Positions 44,893-58,240 of a DNA stretch of 64,000 bases are shown piece by piece (the first letter of the stretch is position 1; every line of letters starts with the position of its first letter). The stretch spans positions 23,569,516 to 23,633,515 of the forward strand of contig NC_057766.1 in NCBI RefSeq assembly GCF_010389155.1, read 5' to 3'. The notes under the pieces are model-generated. The model was given only the letters and a program-made list of their open reading frames with translations. It had not been told where the DNA came from and searched no databases. The translations under genes and the position numbers were made by a program. The stretch is from Erigeron canadensis (Eukaryota; Streptophyta; Magnoliopsida; Asterales; Asteraceae).

Positions 44893-46006
44893 ACCTCTAA
44901 TACATTTGTTACATACTTACATGTATGCATAGAGAGAACAATAGCCTATTTTTGCCTCATGTATATAAAGGTTAGGCATAGAGAACAATAGTCTGTTCCT
45001 GCCTAATATATATTAAGGTAATGAAAGACATACAAAACTAGCATGCAATCAATTTATGTTAACTAGGTGAGGTTGTTTCTGGGAGCAACCTGAGTTCGAA
45101 TTTTGTCAGAAACAGAATTGAATTTAAGTGATTGACTTACCTTGATACTATCCTTGCTATGGGTTATGTGGGTACCAATTCGGTACATGAGATTACATGA
45201 GATCAAACGGTTCGCATCAATCTACTAATTTATTTTTTAATTAACGGTTAGTTATTTTTAAAAGTGATGCAATTACCGTAGCCTCTTATTTGATGTTTTC
45301 AGCAGTGCATATAAAGTAACAATAATACCGTAGCCATGGACTTTAATAAGGTATAGCCGTTGGCCCAACTTTGGAGCTAGAGGTATCCCTCAATTCCATT
45401 ATAGGTGGCATGCTCATGCATGTACTTGATATATTTATCTTATGGCGATGAGTGATGACTCTTACACCACTTTTATTTAGCTTTACACCATGACCTTAGA
45501 TTCAACCTGTTTGGTAATGCACGGTTAAAAATATCTTTGCTCCTCATTTGTCTCAACTCAATTAACGAGCTCATAAGGCCAACGACAATCATCAAATAAA
45601 CAACAAACGATCTAAATCATAAAGATTAAATAAATCAAAAACTAGGACCCTAGAAAATTATGGTCTTTGTTGAATTCTAGGGACATTGCATATATGCTAT
45701 TTAAGCCACTATAGTAATCGGCCTCAGCTCACGACAACTTTATATTTTGTCCCTAGAGATGACAGAACAGTAACAGTGAACATTAAGCCTGCAGGTAACT
45801 AAGTAAGAAAGTTAAAATGCTATGTACAAAAGACATTCAGATGCATACCAATAGACTTTTAATGCTAATAAGTTAAAATGGGTAGCCAAAGAAGATAGGA
45901 ACGGAGGCACCGAGGCAGTCTATTCCAAACTCTTTGAACTTTGTTGACAAGTGAAGGGAGAAATCAAGACTTTTATAAATACCAACTTAAAACGATAATC
46001 ATCTAA
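44893..46006. other. 3' flank of the WAK-like gene
   Basis: No gene seen. At 45056-45240 a tRNA-like head (ACCTGAGTTCGAATTTTG as B box) suggests a degraded SINE. The last few hundred bases probably hold the 3' UTR of the kinase gene. Confidence 0.35.
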
Positions 46007-48970
46007 TCATTCATTAAAGGTGTCTTCAAAACTCGTCATGGTTGACATTGCCTCGTCATCGTTGAGCATCTGTAGTTCATTGTGATTTGAGTGTCCAAAG
46101 TTAGCTTGAAAGGTAGAAGCTGCATATGACATTCTCATGCCTTCTAACTCTATGGCTACTTCTTTCATTGTTGGCCTATTCTTCCCCTTGGAATTCAAAC
46201 ATCGCTGCGCCAAGTTAGCTATTGCCAAGAGCTCACCCTTTGAATCCTCATTAACAAGCATTGGGTCAAATATTGACATCTCACGACCTTCTTCCATAGC
46301 AAACATAAAATGTGTAGCTAAATTTCTATGTTCACCAAATCTAGTCAGGGAGATTGGCTTTTCTCTTGTTAAGAGTTCCAGCAAAACAACTCCGAAACTA
46401 TAGACATCACTTTTTTCGGTGAACTGACTAGATTGGAAGTACTCCGGATCAAAGTAACCAAATGTCCCTTTGACTAAGGTAGTTAAGTGAGTTTGACCGA
46501 TAGATACAAACCTTGATGTACCAAAGTCAGAAACCTTAGCTCTATACTTTTCATCTAAAAGTATATTAGTGGTCTTGATGTCCCTATGATATATTGGAAT
46601 GGAGGTTGCTGAATGTAAGTAAGAAAGTGCTCCTGCAACCTCTGTAGCGATTTGTATTCTCATGTGCAAAGAGATTGGGGGCTCACCAGTATCATCTTGA
46701 ATGAAATTATACAAGGTTCCATTTGAGATGAATTCAGAGACAAGTAGAGGAACCTCTGTCTCTAGGCAACATCCCAATAATTTGACCACATTCCTATGAT
46801 TGACTTGGGAGAGAATGACCACCTCATTGATGAACTGTTCTAATTGACTTTCATTAACAATTTTTGATTTCTTGATTGCTACAATCCTGCCATCAGATAA
46901 CATGCCTTTATACACTGTTCCTTGACCTCCTCGGCCAAGAATTCTATTATCGTTATAATGGTCAGTGGCCATCTCCAACTCTTTGGAGGTGAAAAGTATG
47001 GTTTTGTCAACTAAACCCGCATGAGTAGCTTCTTGTTGTTTAAGAAGTAGACCACCGTTGCGTTTAAATAATTTTTCTCTCTGTCTCTTTGCTATGGTAT
47101 TCTTGATTAGTTTGAACAATTCATAGACTAACTTTGCTGATAAAAGCAGCCCGATGCATATGCTAACACCTGAAAAAAGGCAAATACAATAAAAGTGCAC
47201 AAAAACCAACTCAGCAATCTAAATGTTCAGTAGCAGTCAACAATTCACATATGAATCTCTCAGATTAGATATACGTATGCAGTAATGACACTGAAAATGA
47301 ATATGAGAATTAATAGGGGTACTGAGAAAACTTTGTTTGCTTAAGATATTGGAATGAAATGAAGTATGTTTCAATAAACTTAATTTTCTTTCCCATAAAT
47401 GCATGACTTCAGTTTTGTGGGAAGGGTGTGTTCTATTTCTAATTTAAGTATAAAGATTAAAATGCAGCCCGTGCTTATATCTCTTATCTTTTTCAAAAAG
47501 CAACTGAACAAGCAGGGTTGGAGTAGTTGGAAAACAACAAAGGTAAAGGGTTGATCCTCGCTCCCTGCAAAATGGTCGGAGGTCCTCAGGAAGGAAAAAA
47601 GACTTTCTACTTCTCACTTCCCGTGGAAGACGGGATGGGTAACTGTTGATTTTTCTATAAAAACAAAAACAACTCCTGAGGATTTCTATTCTAGTTAAAC
47701 TGTGAGTTTACTTCTCACCCCAAATAATCTTTTAAAACATTAGTCTGAAGGTTCACTGCAAAATGAGGCAAGACCAAACCATATAATAAATTAATTTCTA
47801 ATTGTCTGAACTTAATGAAGGTTATTGAACTCCGAACACCTCAAGTCACAGAGACTGAAACAAGAAACCAGAATTGTAACAAAAAATGAATGTATGATAT
47901 ACAGATCGCGAGGGTAGATAATTGCTTACCTAGAATAACACCTAGTGGTGATTTGCTGCTTCTTAAATCTCGAGTATGATATACAATAGGTTGACAATCC
48001 AAACTCCAGGTCCCATCAAGATCATTCGAATATATATTCTGATTATAGCGACAAATTCCTCCAGAATCCCGACAACTGGCACAAGCTTTGGATTCTAAAA
48101 CCATGTAATATTTCGAGTAAGTTTCCTGCAAAGATACTAGGCAAAAAGAAAACAATTGCATACGATACCTTCGCATTGATAGTGCAAATAAGGGTTTCCT
48201 TCACGCCCAATACCACATAAGCACTTTCTACTAAACCAAGATCTTCTATGTTCTTGTTCCCAACAATTTGGTATTTTATGAAAGTCTGTGTCACTTAGGG
48301 ACCACAAAAATGATATTGGAACAAAGGACTTATTCCTCAAGACTATCTCATCAGACCATCCTTCAGTGACCAAGAAGGCAAACCCGCAGGCTTCAGTTCC
48401 AGCCAGCCCTTCTAACCGTGTAAGATCCACAGTGTACGAGTTTCGATTGAAAGAAACGTATCGAATCATTGCTCGGCAACAACTGATTCCGTAACAATCA
48501 CCTGTTTCACTGGTAGTGTCATTAGGGCAAGTCGTTGAACATCCAGTGAGCACTCTCCCATCTTCCAAGATGGAAGCATGACCACACCCCATCACAATGA
48601 ATTCGTTATGCGATACGGAAAATACAAAGGGACTCTCACCAGTATCAACACTATGTATGTAATTGCTATTCCGGACTGAATTCTGGCAATGAGTGACTAC
48701 TGAAACATTTAAATTGATCGTTTGTGTTTCCAAGTCAATAGATAACACCTCCAGATTGTTGAATGCAGAAAGATACGGTATCGACGAGTTGCAATCAACA
48801 ACGTACCATTGGTTGACAGAACAATTTGCCCCAATTCCGAAAGGGAATGGAATCGTCACTCCTCCACACGTATCTTCGCATCCTTCTTTGGCATAATCAA
48901 GAGCTTCTGTTAATGGTAAGGTTAACAAAATCAAGATAATCAGTTTATAGAAAAGTTGAAAGTGTTTCAT
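46007..48970 (-). CDS. Wall-associated-kinase-like receptor kinase, three exons (709 aa)
   Basis: Exons: 48970-48169, 48094-47930 and 47169-46007, with introns GT-AG of 74 and 760 bp, all phase 1. An upstream in-frame ATG at 49051 exists, but the start at 48970 opens directly on a signal peptide ([20 protein letters not shown]). The ectodomain begins with the galacturonan-binding WAK pattern ([20 protein letters not shown]), has many cysteines, and ends with [14 protein letters not shown], typical of WAK-like proteins. A membrane helix spans about residues 316-338. The kinase has GRGGQG (401-406), the VAIK lysine (422), HRD (517-519), DFG (537-539), [10 protein letters not shown] and [14 protein letters not shown], so all catalytic residues are present. 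Such proteins sit in the plasma membrane, bind pectin and signal in growth or defence. No complete calcium-binding EGF repeat is obvious, which favours the WAKL class. Confidence 0.87.
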
Positions 48971-49051
48971 TTTTGTTATCAAACTAGCAATATCGTGGCA
49001 GAAACCATAAGGAGGAATTAAATAAATATAAATGAAAGAATCTGTCTGCAA

Positions 49052-50509
49052 TAACGTTATTTATCGAACGGAGAAAAATATATCATGGTGGACTTTGACT
49101 TAACGTAATGCAAGTCTTTGTACTTAGTTTACCAATACAAGTTGGTTACAAGTAAGAAAAATTCAATAATGGGGGACTAGGTCAATGAAGAAAACTCTAT
49201 CAATTGATACCATTAATAACAGGGACAAATCACCAAAAAAGAACAATTTATTAAGTTTCGTTTATAAATAAAACATATATCTTACCAATCATGATAACGT
49301 ACTTTAGGTTTTTTGTGAAACATAGAAAACTATAGAATAAAAACAAATACCATCCTCTGCCATATATTAAAGTTACTCAAAAGTAAGCTTAATAGTAAGG
49401 AACAAGGAGGTTCACTATGTGGTTAGATTTTGGCTTGCAAAGATCAATTATCATTACATTTTTTGGAAACACACTACACTGGAACCAAGTTGGAGTCTAC
49501 CTCGAGCTATACAGATAAACTTTTGATGCAACAGTAATTCGGCCACACTTTTTGTCCAATTTCTAAAAACTATCCTTGTTCAAATCAATATTATAGTAAA
49601 TAAACTATGTATCTGATTTTCTCACCGTTCCCTTTGAGGGACTTTTGACCCATTTGACCTGTCTCATAGTTAGCTAATGTTTCCCCATTAAAGATATCAC
49701 ATAACCCAGATCTATCCCACTCTGTAAACTGGACAAGAATATAACCACCCATTATTAATACAAAGGGAGATTTTGTGTGTTTAATTATAATCAATTATCT
49801 TCCAGGCATCTCACCTATCACATGTGATTTCTGATACTATTTTTTCTAGTAATGTAAGCAACTCTTGTAAGATTATGCAAAATCATAAGATCGGCCTCTT
49901 GGAAATGCAAAAGTCCCTTGTACATAATAACCGATCTTTAGAACAAACTGTGTGCAACGACTCAATTCATTAGCCTATCAAATCATCAACCCTACCTCAC
50001 CAACATCCCCTACTTCTCCAATGTCCTACTTACCTAGTTGGTTCTTGTAGACTCAGAGCCAACAATAAAAAATAATGCCAATAACATGTTTGTCCATTAT
50101 ATAGAATTAAGACCATAGTATCAGTTTTCTCGTATATGTGGAGTTTAAGTGGTCTCATCTATTAATCCTGTTCTACTCCTTTCTGGAATTGTAGTCCACT
50201 CACTGTACGTGTAAAAAACTCTATAGGTAGATTAGAAAGAATTATTGCGTATTGAATATGTTTACTAGAACCTATACCTATTTGGTAATATTTCATATTT
50301 GAAATGGAAAAACACTGGTTAATAACATGGAAAAAAATGGAATGCAATTCACTAATAAAAGCAAAGAAGAAATGAAAACATGCCTGTTATTATTGGGTAT
50401 ATTCATTCAAAAACCTCTGTGATTAATTGCATAAACAGCATGAAAAAACTCCAACAATGACACACTTGCATGCATGCCTCACAAACAATTGATCTAAGTA
50501 GTCAAGGAC
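49052..50509. other. Upstream region of the WAK-like gene
   Basis: No further gene seen. The first few hundred bases above 48970 should contain its promoter; I did not identify a definite TATA box. Confidence 0.35.
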
Positions 50510-50795
50510 ATAATTTCGGTGTTTCGGTCACGGACTGGTATACGAAATATCGTTTTTTTCGGTGGTATTTCGGTAATTCTAATATTATATATATATACAC
50601 ATAAATAAAAGTAAAACATATAACATGGAAGTGCTGAAACAGAATTCACCGAAATTTCGAAAATTTCGGTAGTATTTCGGTCAAAACCACCGAAAATTTC
50701 GGAAATGATATCTAAACTGAAATTCAATACCAAAATTATGTCCCACCACCGAAAACCGGTATACCACTGAAATTTCACCGAAATTGATAACATAG
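50510..50795. repeat. TTTCGGT-rich imperfect palindrome
   Basis: The left half has TTTCGGTGTTTCGGTCACGG and TTTCGGTGGTATTTCGGT; the right half has ACCGGTATACCACTGAAATT and TTCACCGAAATT. The whole can fold back, as in MITEs. Frames read through it are shadows of the repeat. Confidence 0.55.
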
Positions 50796-50814
50796 CAATT
50801 GATACGGATTCATA

Positions 50815-51335
50815 ACGATTACTACTTAGCTATATAACACCGAAACGGATACGGCAAACGGGCACAGGAACGATACGGGAACGGGAAACGGAAAAATTGA
50901 AAAATATAGGATACGGGTACGGCAAAGATACGACAATAAAAAATAAAAAATAATAAAAATATATTGATTTTATATAAAGAAATGGTGACTAGTGATCACA
51001 GATTAAATTTTTACTAAGCTTTTTTGGAATTAAAAAAGTCTGATGTTGATCTCAATTGTATAATGTGGTTGGTTTTTGTTTGAGGTATACATAATCGCAA
51101 GATGGCAGTCGTTCTTAGAATATAGAAAGCTCGTTCTTAGAATATAGAAAGCTCATTGAAACCCTAATATTAATTAGATACGGTATGAAAGCTTCACATA
51201 AACGTTTCGGTATATATGGAAACTTCAAGGAAACGTTTCATACGCGTTTCGTACGAGTTTCCGTTCCGATGGAGTTTCCGAAACGGGAACGGCTACTTGT
51301 TTGAAGTTTCGGTGCATCATAGCTACTTAGTAGAT
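50815..51335. mobile_element. Foldback MITE-like element with CGGGAACGG motifs
   Basis: The left part ACTACTTAGCTATATAACAC...CGAAAC pairs with the right part GTTTCGGTGCATCATAGCTA...CTTAGTAG. Subterminal ACGGGAACGGGAAACGG and CGTTCCGATGGAGTTTCCG are also inverted. A short tandem repeat (GTTCTTAGAATATAGAAAGC, twice) lies at 51111-51153. Ends are approximate. Confidence 0.5.
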
Positions 51336-52325
51336 ATTGAGAAAACAAATGGAAAGCAATTCGCTAATAAAAGCAATGAACTAGCCGTTTTGAAGAAGAA
51401 AGGAATACATGCTTGTACTATTGTTTACATTCATTTAGAAAAGTCAACCCGGTAGTGTCAATTTTATCATTTACGATTCTTACCTTGTCTTCATATCACT
51501 GATGTGACATCCTCCTCCTAATGTATGCTCGTCCAAAACTCCATCACCACTGACCTTTGTGCCATGGCACAACCACCTTCCCAACCATGGTTTAGATCCA
51601 TATTTTTAGGGTTTCCATCATCTCTGACTCAACTGTGAGTCTGTGACTTGTCTCGTCTACAATGCATCCTCTAAAAAAAAAAGGTTCAATTTAATTTTGA
51701 GCTTTATTTATCATCTAAAGAACCCAAAAATCATCAAGAAAAAGAATAGCCCATCATAATATTCAAGTAATCGGTGACAACCAATGCCCCAACTTGTTCC
51801 AAATGGAAAGAAGGAAAAAGGCCACCAGCATATTCAAGCCATATTCAAATCGCTTTGTGCATTGCTTAAATATAGTGGTGTATTGTTCTTTTCATGGTAT
51901 TTCCTCCTATCTGGGGTTCCTAAGATAACAACTACACTTGAAAATATGATATAAATTTTCTGTTTTACTTCTATGGATGCAATCAGGCATAGAGCAAGTT
52001 ATGCATAAGTTGGAAAGGATGGAAGGGTTAACAATGAGGATGTAGACCATCAGTCATGTGAACGTGGAGTTTCACAAAGCGAAAATGCATGAGTAGGAGA
52101 AGGATACATATCAGCCATGGCATGAAGTGCGTATTCCAAGATATCAGGACATGTCAGCAAAGAACTAAACAGAGGACATTAGAAGTATCTTATTAAATTT
52201 GGTACTTCACTCCATAGAGCTGGTAAACTATTTTAAACCATGGTTTGCCCTGGATGTAAACTCTAATAATGTAACAATAACACACGTTCAGACTCCATGT
52301 CTCATGTAACTGAGCTTACTGCTTA
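51336..52325. other. Intergenic DNA
   Basis: No gene recognised. The part 51480-51680 is less AT-rich but I see no coherent reading frame. Confidence 0.35.
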
Positions 52326-52532
52326 GGCCCTGTTTGTTTATTAATTCATCAAGTGTAGTCTGGATAAATATTATCCGTATAAAATAAGCAGTATTGCTGT
52401 GTGTTTCATGTGCTAAACGAATTGTGCGTAAAAAAATATTAAAAAACGAATACTTAATTGATAATTTAGCGTATGTGTGACTTTTTCAGTTTAAGTCATT
52501 CTCTACAGATTAAGTTCAAAACAAACATACTC
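52326..52532. mobile_element. Tourist-like PIF/Harbinger MITE (207 bp)
   Basis: The ends GGCCCTGTTTGTTTATTAAT and GTTCAAAACAAACATACTC are imperfect inverted repeats, with TTA duplications on both sides (52323-52325 and 52533-52535). It lies about 380 bp downstream of the PPR stop codon. Confidence 0.7.
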
Positions 52533-52915
52533 TTAGTTTCACAACATATCAAGTTTATATTTAATTGTTACATTTTTGTGGTAAAAAGGAGTATCCTATG
52601 CCAGTATAGAGCTTAAATCTTAGAGAAATCAGATATGTTTACAAATGAAAAAACTAAATGAGTGCTACTCAGCCAGAAGAATCAGAGGGAGAACCTGGTG
52701 CTGAGAATCAATGGCAGTTATGATTACATTGCAATTCACGACATCTCTCATGCAGCAGTTTCCAATATTGATCATTAAGTCCATCAAAACTTCCCGTTAA
52801 CACTTGATGGTCTAGATAAAATGCTTCAAAATGATCACAGCTGACAACAATAACAAAATCTCTGAATCCATCTCAGACGCCCCTTCAAATATACCTTCTT
52901 TTAGTGTTTGGCCTA

Positions 52916-54961
52916 CTAACTGATTCCTTTTGATATTCTTTCTTGTATATCGGAAACAATGGCATAATGGTTGCCCTCATAAGATGCACTAGTAAAAGCT
53001 GTAAGCGTTATATGATCCAAATTCTTATCTTTTTCAATAAGCTTATGAAGAAAAAAGACTGCCATATCCACTTTCTTCTCACTGCAAAGCTTTCTTACCA
53101 GAGTTTTTACAGTGCGAACCCATAGCTTTTTCTCCAATCTATCTATGACCTTCATGGCTGTAAAGGAATCGTCCGCTTTGCAGTACTCATAAGCTATTGT
53201 GAGACGGGTAACTTCACATGGGGAGAGTCCCTTATCAATCATGGCATCATAGTGCAACCGAGCCTCATCTAACTTTGACCCTTTGCAAAGTCCACTGATG
53301 AGAGCACCATAAGTAATACTATCAGGCACGCAACCATGTTCGCTCATTCTTTTGAACATCTTTGTAGCAGCACTGACTTTTCCATCTCTACAATATCCAC
53401 ATATCATAGAAGTGTAAGTTTCTTTTGTTGGGACCAAACCATGTTTCACTCCATCATCAAAAAGCCTCTCACAATCACCCATTCTTTTTATTCGAGAAAA
53501 TACCGAAATCAATGTGGTGTATAAATGTATATCAGGTTTGATCCCAACCTTAATCATCTTGCTTAACATCAATAGGGCATGCTTAATATCCGCTTGCTTG
53601 CATTTCTCCATTATAAGAATAGTATATGTAACCTCATCAGCTTGCAACCCCTGTTTTAAAGCTATGTCCAACTGTTTATATGCTTCTCGAACCTTCCCTT
53701 TTTTAAATAACCCATCAATAACTGCATTGTAGGTGAACATATTTGGGGATAAACCTTCTTTCCTCATCATATCCATTAGTTCATATGCACGACTCAAATT
53801 TCCACTTTTACAGTACCCACTAACAAGAGTGGTATAAGTATCCTCATTAGGAACCAACCCTTGTTCGTACATTCTCGCCAAGAGCATCTCTGCACGGTTA
53901 ACTTTTCCCTCTCTGCAATACCCGCTAATCATAGCAGTGTAAGTATGCACATTAGGTTTATAAAATTCACTTCTAACAAGCTTCAAAAAAAGCCTAAACG
54001 CTTTATCCGTCCACCCTTTCTTACACATACCATCAATCAATGCTGTATGTGTATAGACGTTCGGCTTCCATCCTTTCCTAACCATCTCCTCCAACAATTC
54101 AAAACCTTGCTTAACCCGTCCTTTCTTACACAGCCCATTTATCAATGTAGTAAAGTTAATAACATTTGGTTTCAACCCCATCCCAACCATCTTATTAAAA
54201 AACCACAACGCCCGATTCACATTCCCCTTATCACAAAAAGCCTTTAGCACCAACGTACACGTCACATTATCCAACACAAACCCCTTATCCAACATCATAT
54301 ACAACCACTTATCAACTTCATAAACCTCGCCACATTTACAATAACAAGTAATAAAAATTTTAAAAGTCATAAAATCCGGAAACGCACCTCGTTGACACAT
54401 TTCATCAAACACCTTACGCGCATAACCGACATCCCCTAATTCCACCGCCACACCCACAACACAATTAAGCATATCACAACCCAATTCCAAACCTTGATTA
54501 CCCATCTCAATAACCATCCCAACAGCTTCCTTCAACCTCCCAACTTCTGCAAAATTCCTAACCATACATTTCAAAACTTCATGGGCTTTTTCGGAATTCG
54601 CATTATCTATCAAACCCATAACGGAAACAACATAAAAACGCATAAAGTAACGAAATTTATGATACCCAATTGCAGAATAGAAGAAACTTAAGGCAACCAT
54701 TGAACCGGCTTCATCGGAAAGGGAAGCGACAACTGTGATGGCTTGTTCTTGGGTCAAGAAATCGAGGTGGAAGTCGAGATGAAGGCGGGTTTTGAAATGG
54801 GTTTGTTGTTGGAAGTATGATTGGCAGACTGATGCACAAACTGTTCTGATGATGGATTTTGATGATTGTGATTGGTCATTGAGTTTGTAAGAAAGGTTTC
54901 TGAAATGGGTTTTGAGAATGCCATTGAAAAGGTTTCTTTTGGATTTGTTGATTTGAAGCAT
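52916..54961 (-). CDS. P-class pentatricopeptide repeat protein, intronless (681 aa)
   Basis: A single open frame. The N-terminal ~40 residues are rich in Lys, Arg, Asn and Ser and lack acidic residues ([20 protein letters not shown]), as in mitochondrial presequences. From about residue 162 to 600 there are some 12-13 tandem 35-residue PPR units with the P-class pattern, for example [20 protein letters not shown] and [20 protein letters not shown]. No C-terminal E, DYW, SMR or RNase domain follows. P-class PPR proteins bind organelle RNA with one base read per repeat and act in processing, stability or translation. From memory the C-terminal end ([20 protein letters not shown]) is very like Arabidopsis At4g19890. 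The lack of introns is usual for the family. The first ATG is the only one before the presequence-like region. Confidence 0.9.
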   Translation of the reverse strand: MLQINKSKRNLFNGILKTHFRNLSYKLNDQSQSSKSIIRTVCASVCQSYFQQQTHFKTRLHLDFHLDFLTQEQAITVVASLSDEAGSMVALSFFYSAIGYHKFRYFMRFYVVSVMGLIDNANSEKAHEVLKCMVRNFAEVGRLKEAVGMVIEMGNQGLELGCDMLNCVVGVAVELGDVGYARKVFDEMCQRGAFPDFMTFKIFITCYCKCGEVYEVDKWLYMMLDKGFVLDNVTCTLVLKAFCDKGNVNRALWFFNKMVGMGLKPNVINFTTLINGLCKKGRVKQGFELLEEMVRKGWKPNVYTHTALIDGMCKKGWTDKAFRLFLKLVRSEFYKPNVHTYTAMISGYCREGKVNRAEMLLARMYEQGLVPNEDTYTTLVSGYCKSGNLSRAYELMDMMRKEGLSPNMFTYNAVIDGLFKKGKVREAYKQLDIALKQGLQADEVTYTILIMEKCKQADIKHALLMLSKMIKVGIKPDIHLYTTLISVFSRIKRMGDCERLFDDGVKHGLVPTKETYTSMICGYCRDGKVSAATKMFKRMSEHGCVPDSITYGALISGLCKGSKLDEARLHYDAMIDKGLSPCEVTRLTIAYEYCKADDSFTAMKVIDRLEKKLWVRTVKTLVRKLCSEKKVDMAVFFLHKLIEKDKNLDHITLTAFTSASYEGNHYAIVSDIQERISKGIS

Positions 54962-57050
54962 AGCTGATGATGATGAGTTTGGTGTTTCAATGGCATTTCT
55001 CGAGTTCGTGTAAAACCCCCGGGAGAGGGTATCGAGCTAACTCGACCGTAAAAGTTTCAGCTATGAAGCGTTAACCCTAATCACAACCTGTCAACTCCAA
55101 CTCAAACCACTAACTTGAAAAAAAAGTTTAGGTTGAGTTGTCGAGTTTCGGGTTAGTAGGTCAAATGGATTGGTAGGTCGACCTGTTAACTTAATGGGTC
55201 AGCTTGAACCCAACCTGAATAAAATTGGTTAGTGGGTTGACGGGCCGAGATTTCACAGCTCGAACCCAATTCTTTTAAGTCGATATCAAGTCGGATTTCG
55301 GGTTAGGTCGAAACACAGATATTTCGAAATTAAAAAACCATAAATTTATCTAACACATCATAATCCTTCTAAATATATAACATATGTAATTATTAACTTT
55401 GTTTATTATCTCATCTTTTGATTTTGCATAAAAATTCTAATAGATGGAAAGTTATAGTTGGGTTTTATTACCGAAAACCTATATTTTATTGTCGGAATCA
55501 AATGTTGCGGATCCCTCAATGTCTCACTTTACTATTGGATTTCGGGTGACCTTTTCATTCCGATTGGGGTTTGGAAGTTTTGGATACAAAAAATCTCTAT
55601 TATTATATAAAAAGTATGATATGAGACTTAAATTTTTTAAAAAGATCGATAAGCTATCAAGCTTTACTAATAAATGCAATTACATTTACATTAATTATTC
55701 TTATTTTTAAATATTACAATAACAATTTTATCATACCTTGTTAAACAAGTAAGAGATGATGGTCGGTGACAAGATGTTATGCATCCTCTTTTGTTTTATG
55801 TACTAATTAAAGTTATAAACTTTTGATTATCAATTTGATTTAGATGACGTTTAGAAATGAAATTGAGAAGTCATTTAGACAGATACATAGTCATTGTTAT
55901 TGTTATGGTTATTGTTATAGTTTGTGCTAAATAAGTAAATATGCTAAATGCATGTGTAACCTCTTTGAATGTTTATTTTTAAGAATTGTATACTCCCTAG
56001 CAAGCATTTTGGTTGATTTGACATTTGCCTTAGTTATTTGTACTTTGTAATTCAAATGAGCTTTCTAGTACGGACTCGGTTAAAATAACGTATGCTACAC
56101 CTTCCGCTGTCAAATCACGACACGAAGTTTTTAGCGAAATTCACCTTTCAAAAGAAAATTACATGACAAGCTTTTGTTGAAATATGATAAATTTTTAAAC
56201 GTGACTTTTCGTATATATGATAAACTAGTTTTGAGTTCCCATGCGCTAATTAACATGCAAATCACTAGTTACTAGTACAATCTTGCCTATGTATATACAC
56301 TTCATATCTTTTCTTCTTTCAATTGACAAGTATATATACGCTTTACTTTTGACCCAATATATATATACTGTATAAACCTAACGTCATTCGTCATATTTTG
56401 ATTGTTCATGTTATTATTTTTGTCTTAATGTTGTGGCATTAGCTTCAATGACATTTGGCGAATATGAGAAGAGTCAGGATATTTTCCATACAGTCTAGAA
56501 AGATTTTACCCTTGGAGTTTCATAAAAAGTCTGTTTTCATCCAATATTAGTTTGTTTTACTATATTTAGCTTGTCTAATTTACATCATCATCATCATTAA
56601 GGGAAAACTTTATGTGAAACTAGCCCAACTGGTTGAAATTTGAATAGGATCGCTTGCCTTTGACTAATTTACTCGTTTAAATATCAAGAATTGATACTGG
56701 GAATTGAAAACTAGTTAACTAATGATTAACATCTTTGAATTTCAATGTGACAAAGTAACAAATATAAGTTATTTTTATAACTTGAGTCAAGTTAAGGACA
56801 TCTTGACCCTGCTAAGATTCAATCATTATTTTTTAATATTGACCTTTGATTTTTATCCAAGGGCCAAGATTAGCCTAACATGACTAGTCATGTTAATCTA
56901 ACTTGAGGGAATCCCTTTCCATAATTATATAAATCACGATGTAATATAATGTTAATAGCATTATTATATATAATGGAATACAAACACATAAACAAAGTCC
57001 AACGAAAACCACCAATAAACCTCCATCTATCCTGGGCATCATTATTAATA
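54962..57050. other. Intergenic DNA upstream of the PPR gene
   Basis: The first 60-100 bp should hold the PPR promoter and leader. At 55110-55330 repeated TCGGGTT/GGGTTAG text looks like a decayed repeat. At 56755-56930, TTGACCTTTGATTTTTATCC and flanking inverted text resemble the MITEs at 24941 and 35093. At 56618-56700 a weak tRNA-like A box (TAGCCCAACTGGTTGAAATT) is seen. No gene recognised. Confidence 0.35.
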
Positions 57051-58231
57051 GGGATAATGACTTGTAGATGTAGTGAACTATGATAAAATATCTATGTTAT
57101 GTATTGATCTAATCGGGGGGTCTATGTTATGTAACGAATTTACCAAAACTGTCTAAGTGATGCATACTACCGGGTAATCTACAGGTAGCCGGTTACCATC
57201 CAAAGGGATAATGACCTGTGAATGTAGTGAACTATGACAAAATGTCTATATTATGTATTGATCTAATCGGGGGTCTATGTTATGTAATGAACTTACCAAA
57301 ACTGTCTAAGTGATGCATGTTATTTATTGTTTCCAACTCCTCCCGAGTATTTGAGAACTGGTATTTTCTTGTTTCCATTTAGTTATTTATTAATATCCCG
57401 AAAAGAGAAATGATGAAAGCTAGGGTCAAGGGGATTTGATCTTTTCAGCTTTAGGCTTGTAATGCATTCTTCTAACTTTTTGTTTTGTTGCTTTAACTAA
57501 AATCTAGCATTTAGTTATTCTTTCTCATTTCAATTCTAAGTTATGCTTCAAGAAGTCATGTAAGAATACGCCCTCTAGTCTCTCATTGTTTGTTTGTGTA
57601 AGTTGTATATATGTACCCTTAAGTTTGTGTGTGTCAGTATGTATATGTTTGAGAATATATGTAATGATTGGTTTCAAGTTCTTAACCTTATAAGGGATCG
57701 TAATCTTCAATTGCGATTTTAATTTTTGAAATCTTTGATTTTTTGGTATATGATTGTGTTAGGGTTGATCGGAAAAATGGGGAGGTAGGTGGCAGCCAGA
57801 AAATATGATTGTGTTTATAGTTTTTGTATAATTACAGAACTTATATACATATATGTTTCCATAACTTATATTTCTTTATATATGTTAAATAAATAAATTA
57901 GTTATTAAGATTAAAAAATAAAGGGAAAAAAATTGATGATCGGCTTTAGTCTGTAACATGCATCCCTTAGACAGTTTTGATAAATTCGTTACATAACATA
58001 GACTCCCGATTAGATCAATACATAACATAGACATTTTGTCATAGTTCACTATATCCACAGGTTATTATCCCTTAAAAAAATGGATGGTAACCGGGTACTT
58101 GTAGATTACCCGGTAACATGCATCACTTAGACAGTTTTGGTAAGTTCGTTACATAACATAAACCCACGATTAGATCAATACATAACATAGACATTTTGTC
58201 ATAGTTCACTACATTCATAGGTCATTATCCC
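57051..58231. mobile_element. Long-TIR element (1181 bp), arms built of doubled ~150 bp units
   Basis: The left arm (57051-57330) and right arm (57950-58231) are inverted repeats. Each arm contains two tandem copies of a ~150 bp unit: GGGATAATGAC...GTCTATGTTATG...AACTGTCTAAGTGATGCAT. Flanks TTATTAATA (57042-57050) and TTATTAATG (58232-58240) suggest a 9 bp target duplication, as for MULEs. The interior (57331-57949) has no recognisable transposase. Confidence 0.7.
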
Positions 58232-58240
58232 TTATTAATG

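Noticed and set aside
46137..46403. 88-codon plus-strand frame
   Set aside because: It is the complement of the kinase exon of the WAK-like gene.
48169..49051. Longer N-terminus of the WAK-like protein starting at 49051
   Set aside because: The extra 27 residues would bury the signal peptide; the ATG at 48970 gives a normal secretory start.
53861..54247. 128-codon plus-strand frame
   Set aside because: It is antisense to the PPR repeats, whose codon periodicity keeps the opposite frame open.
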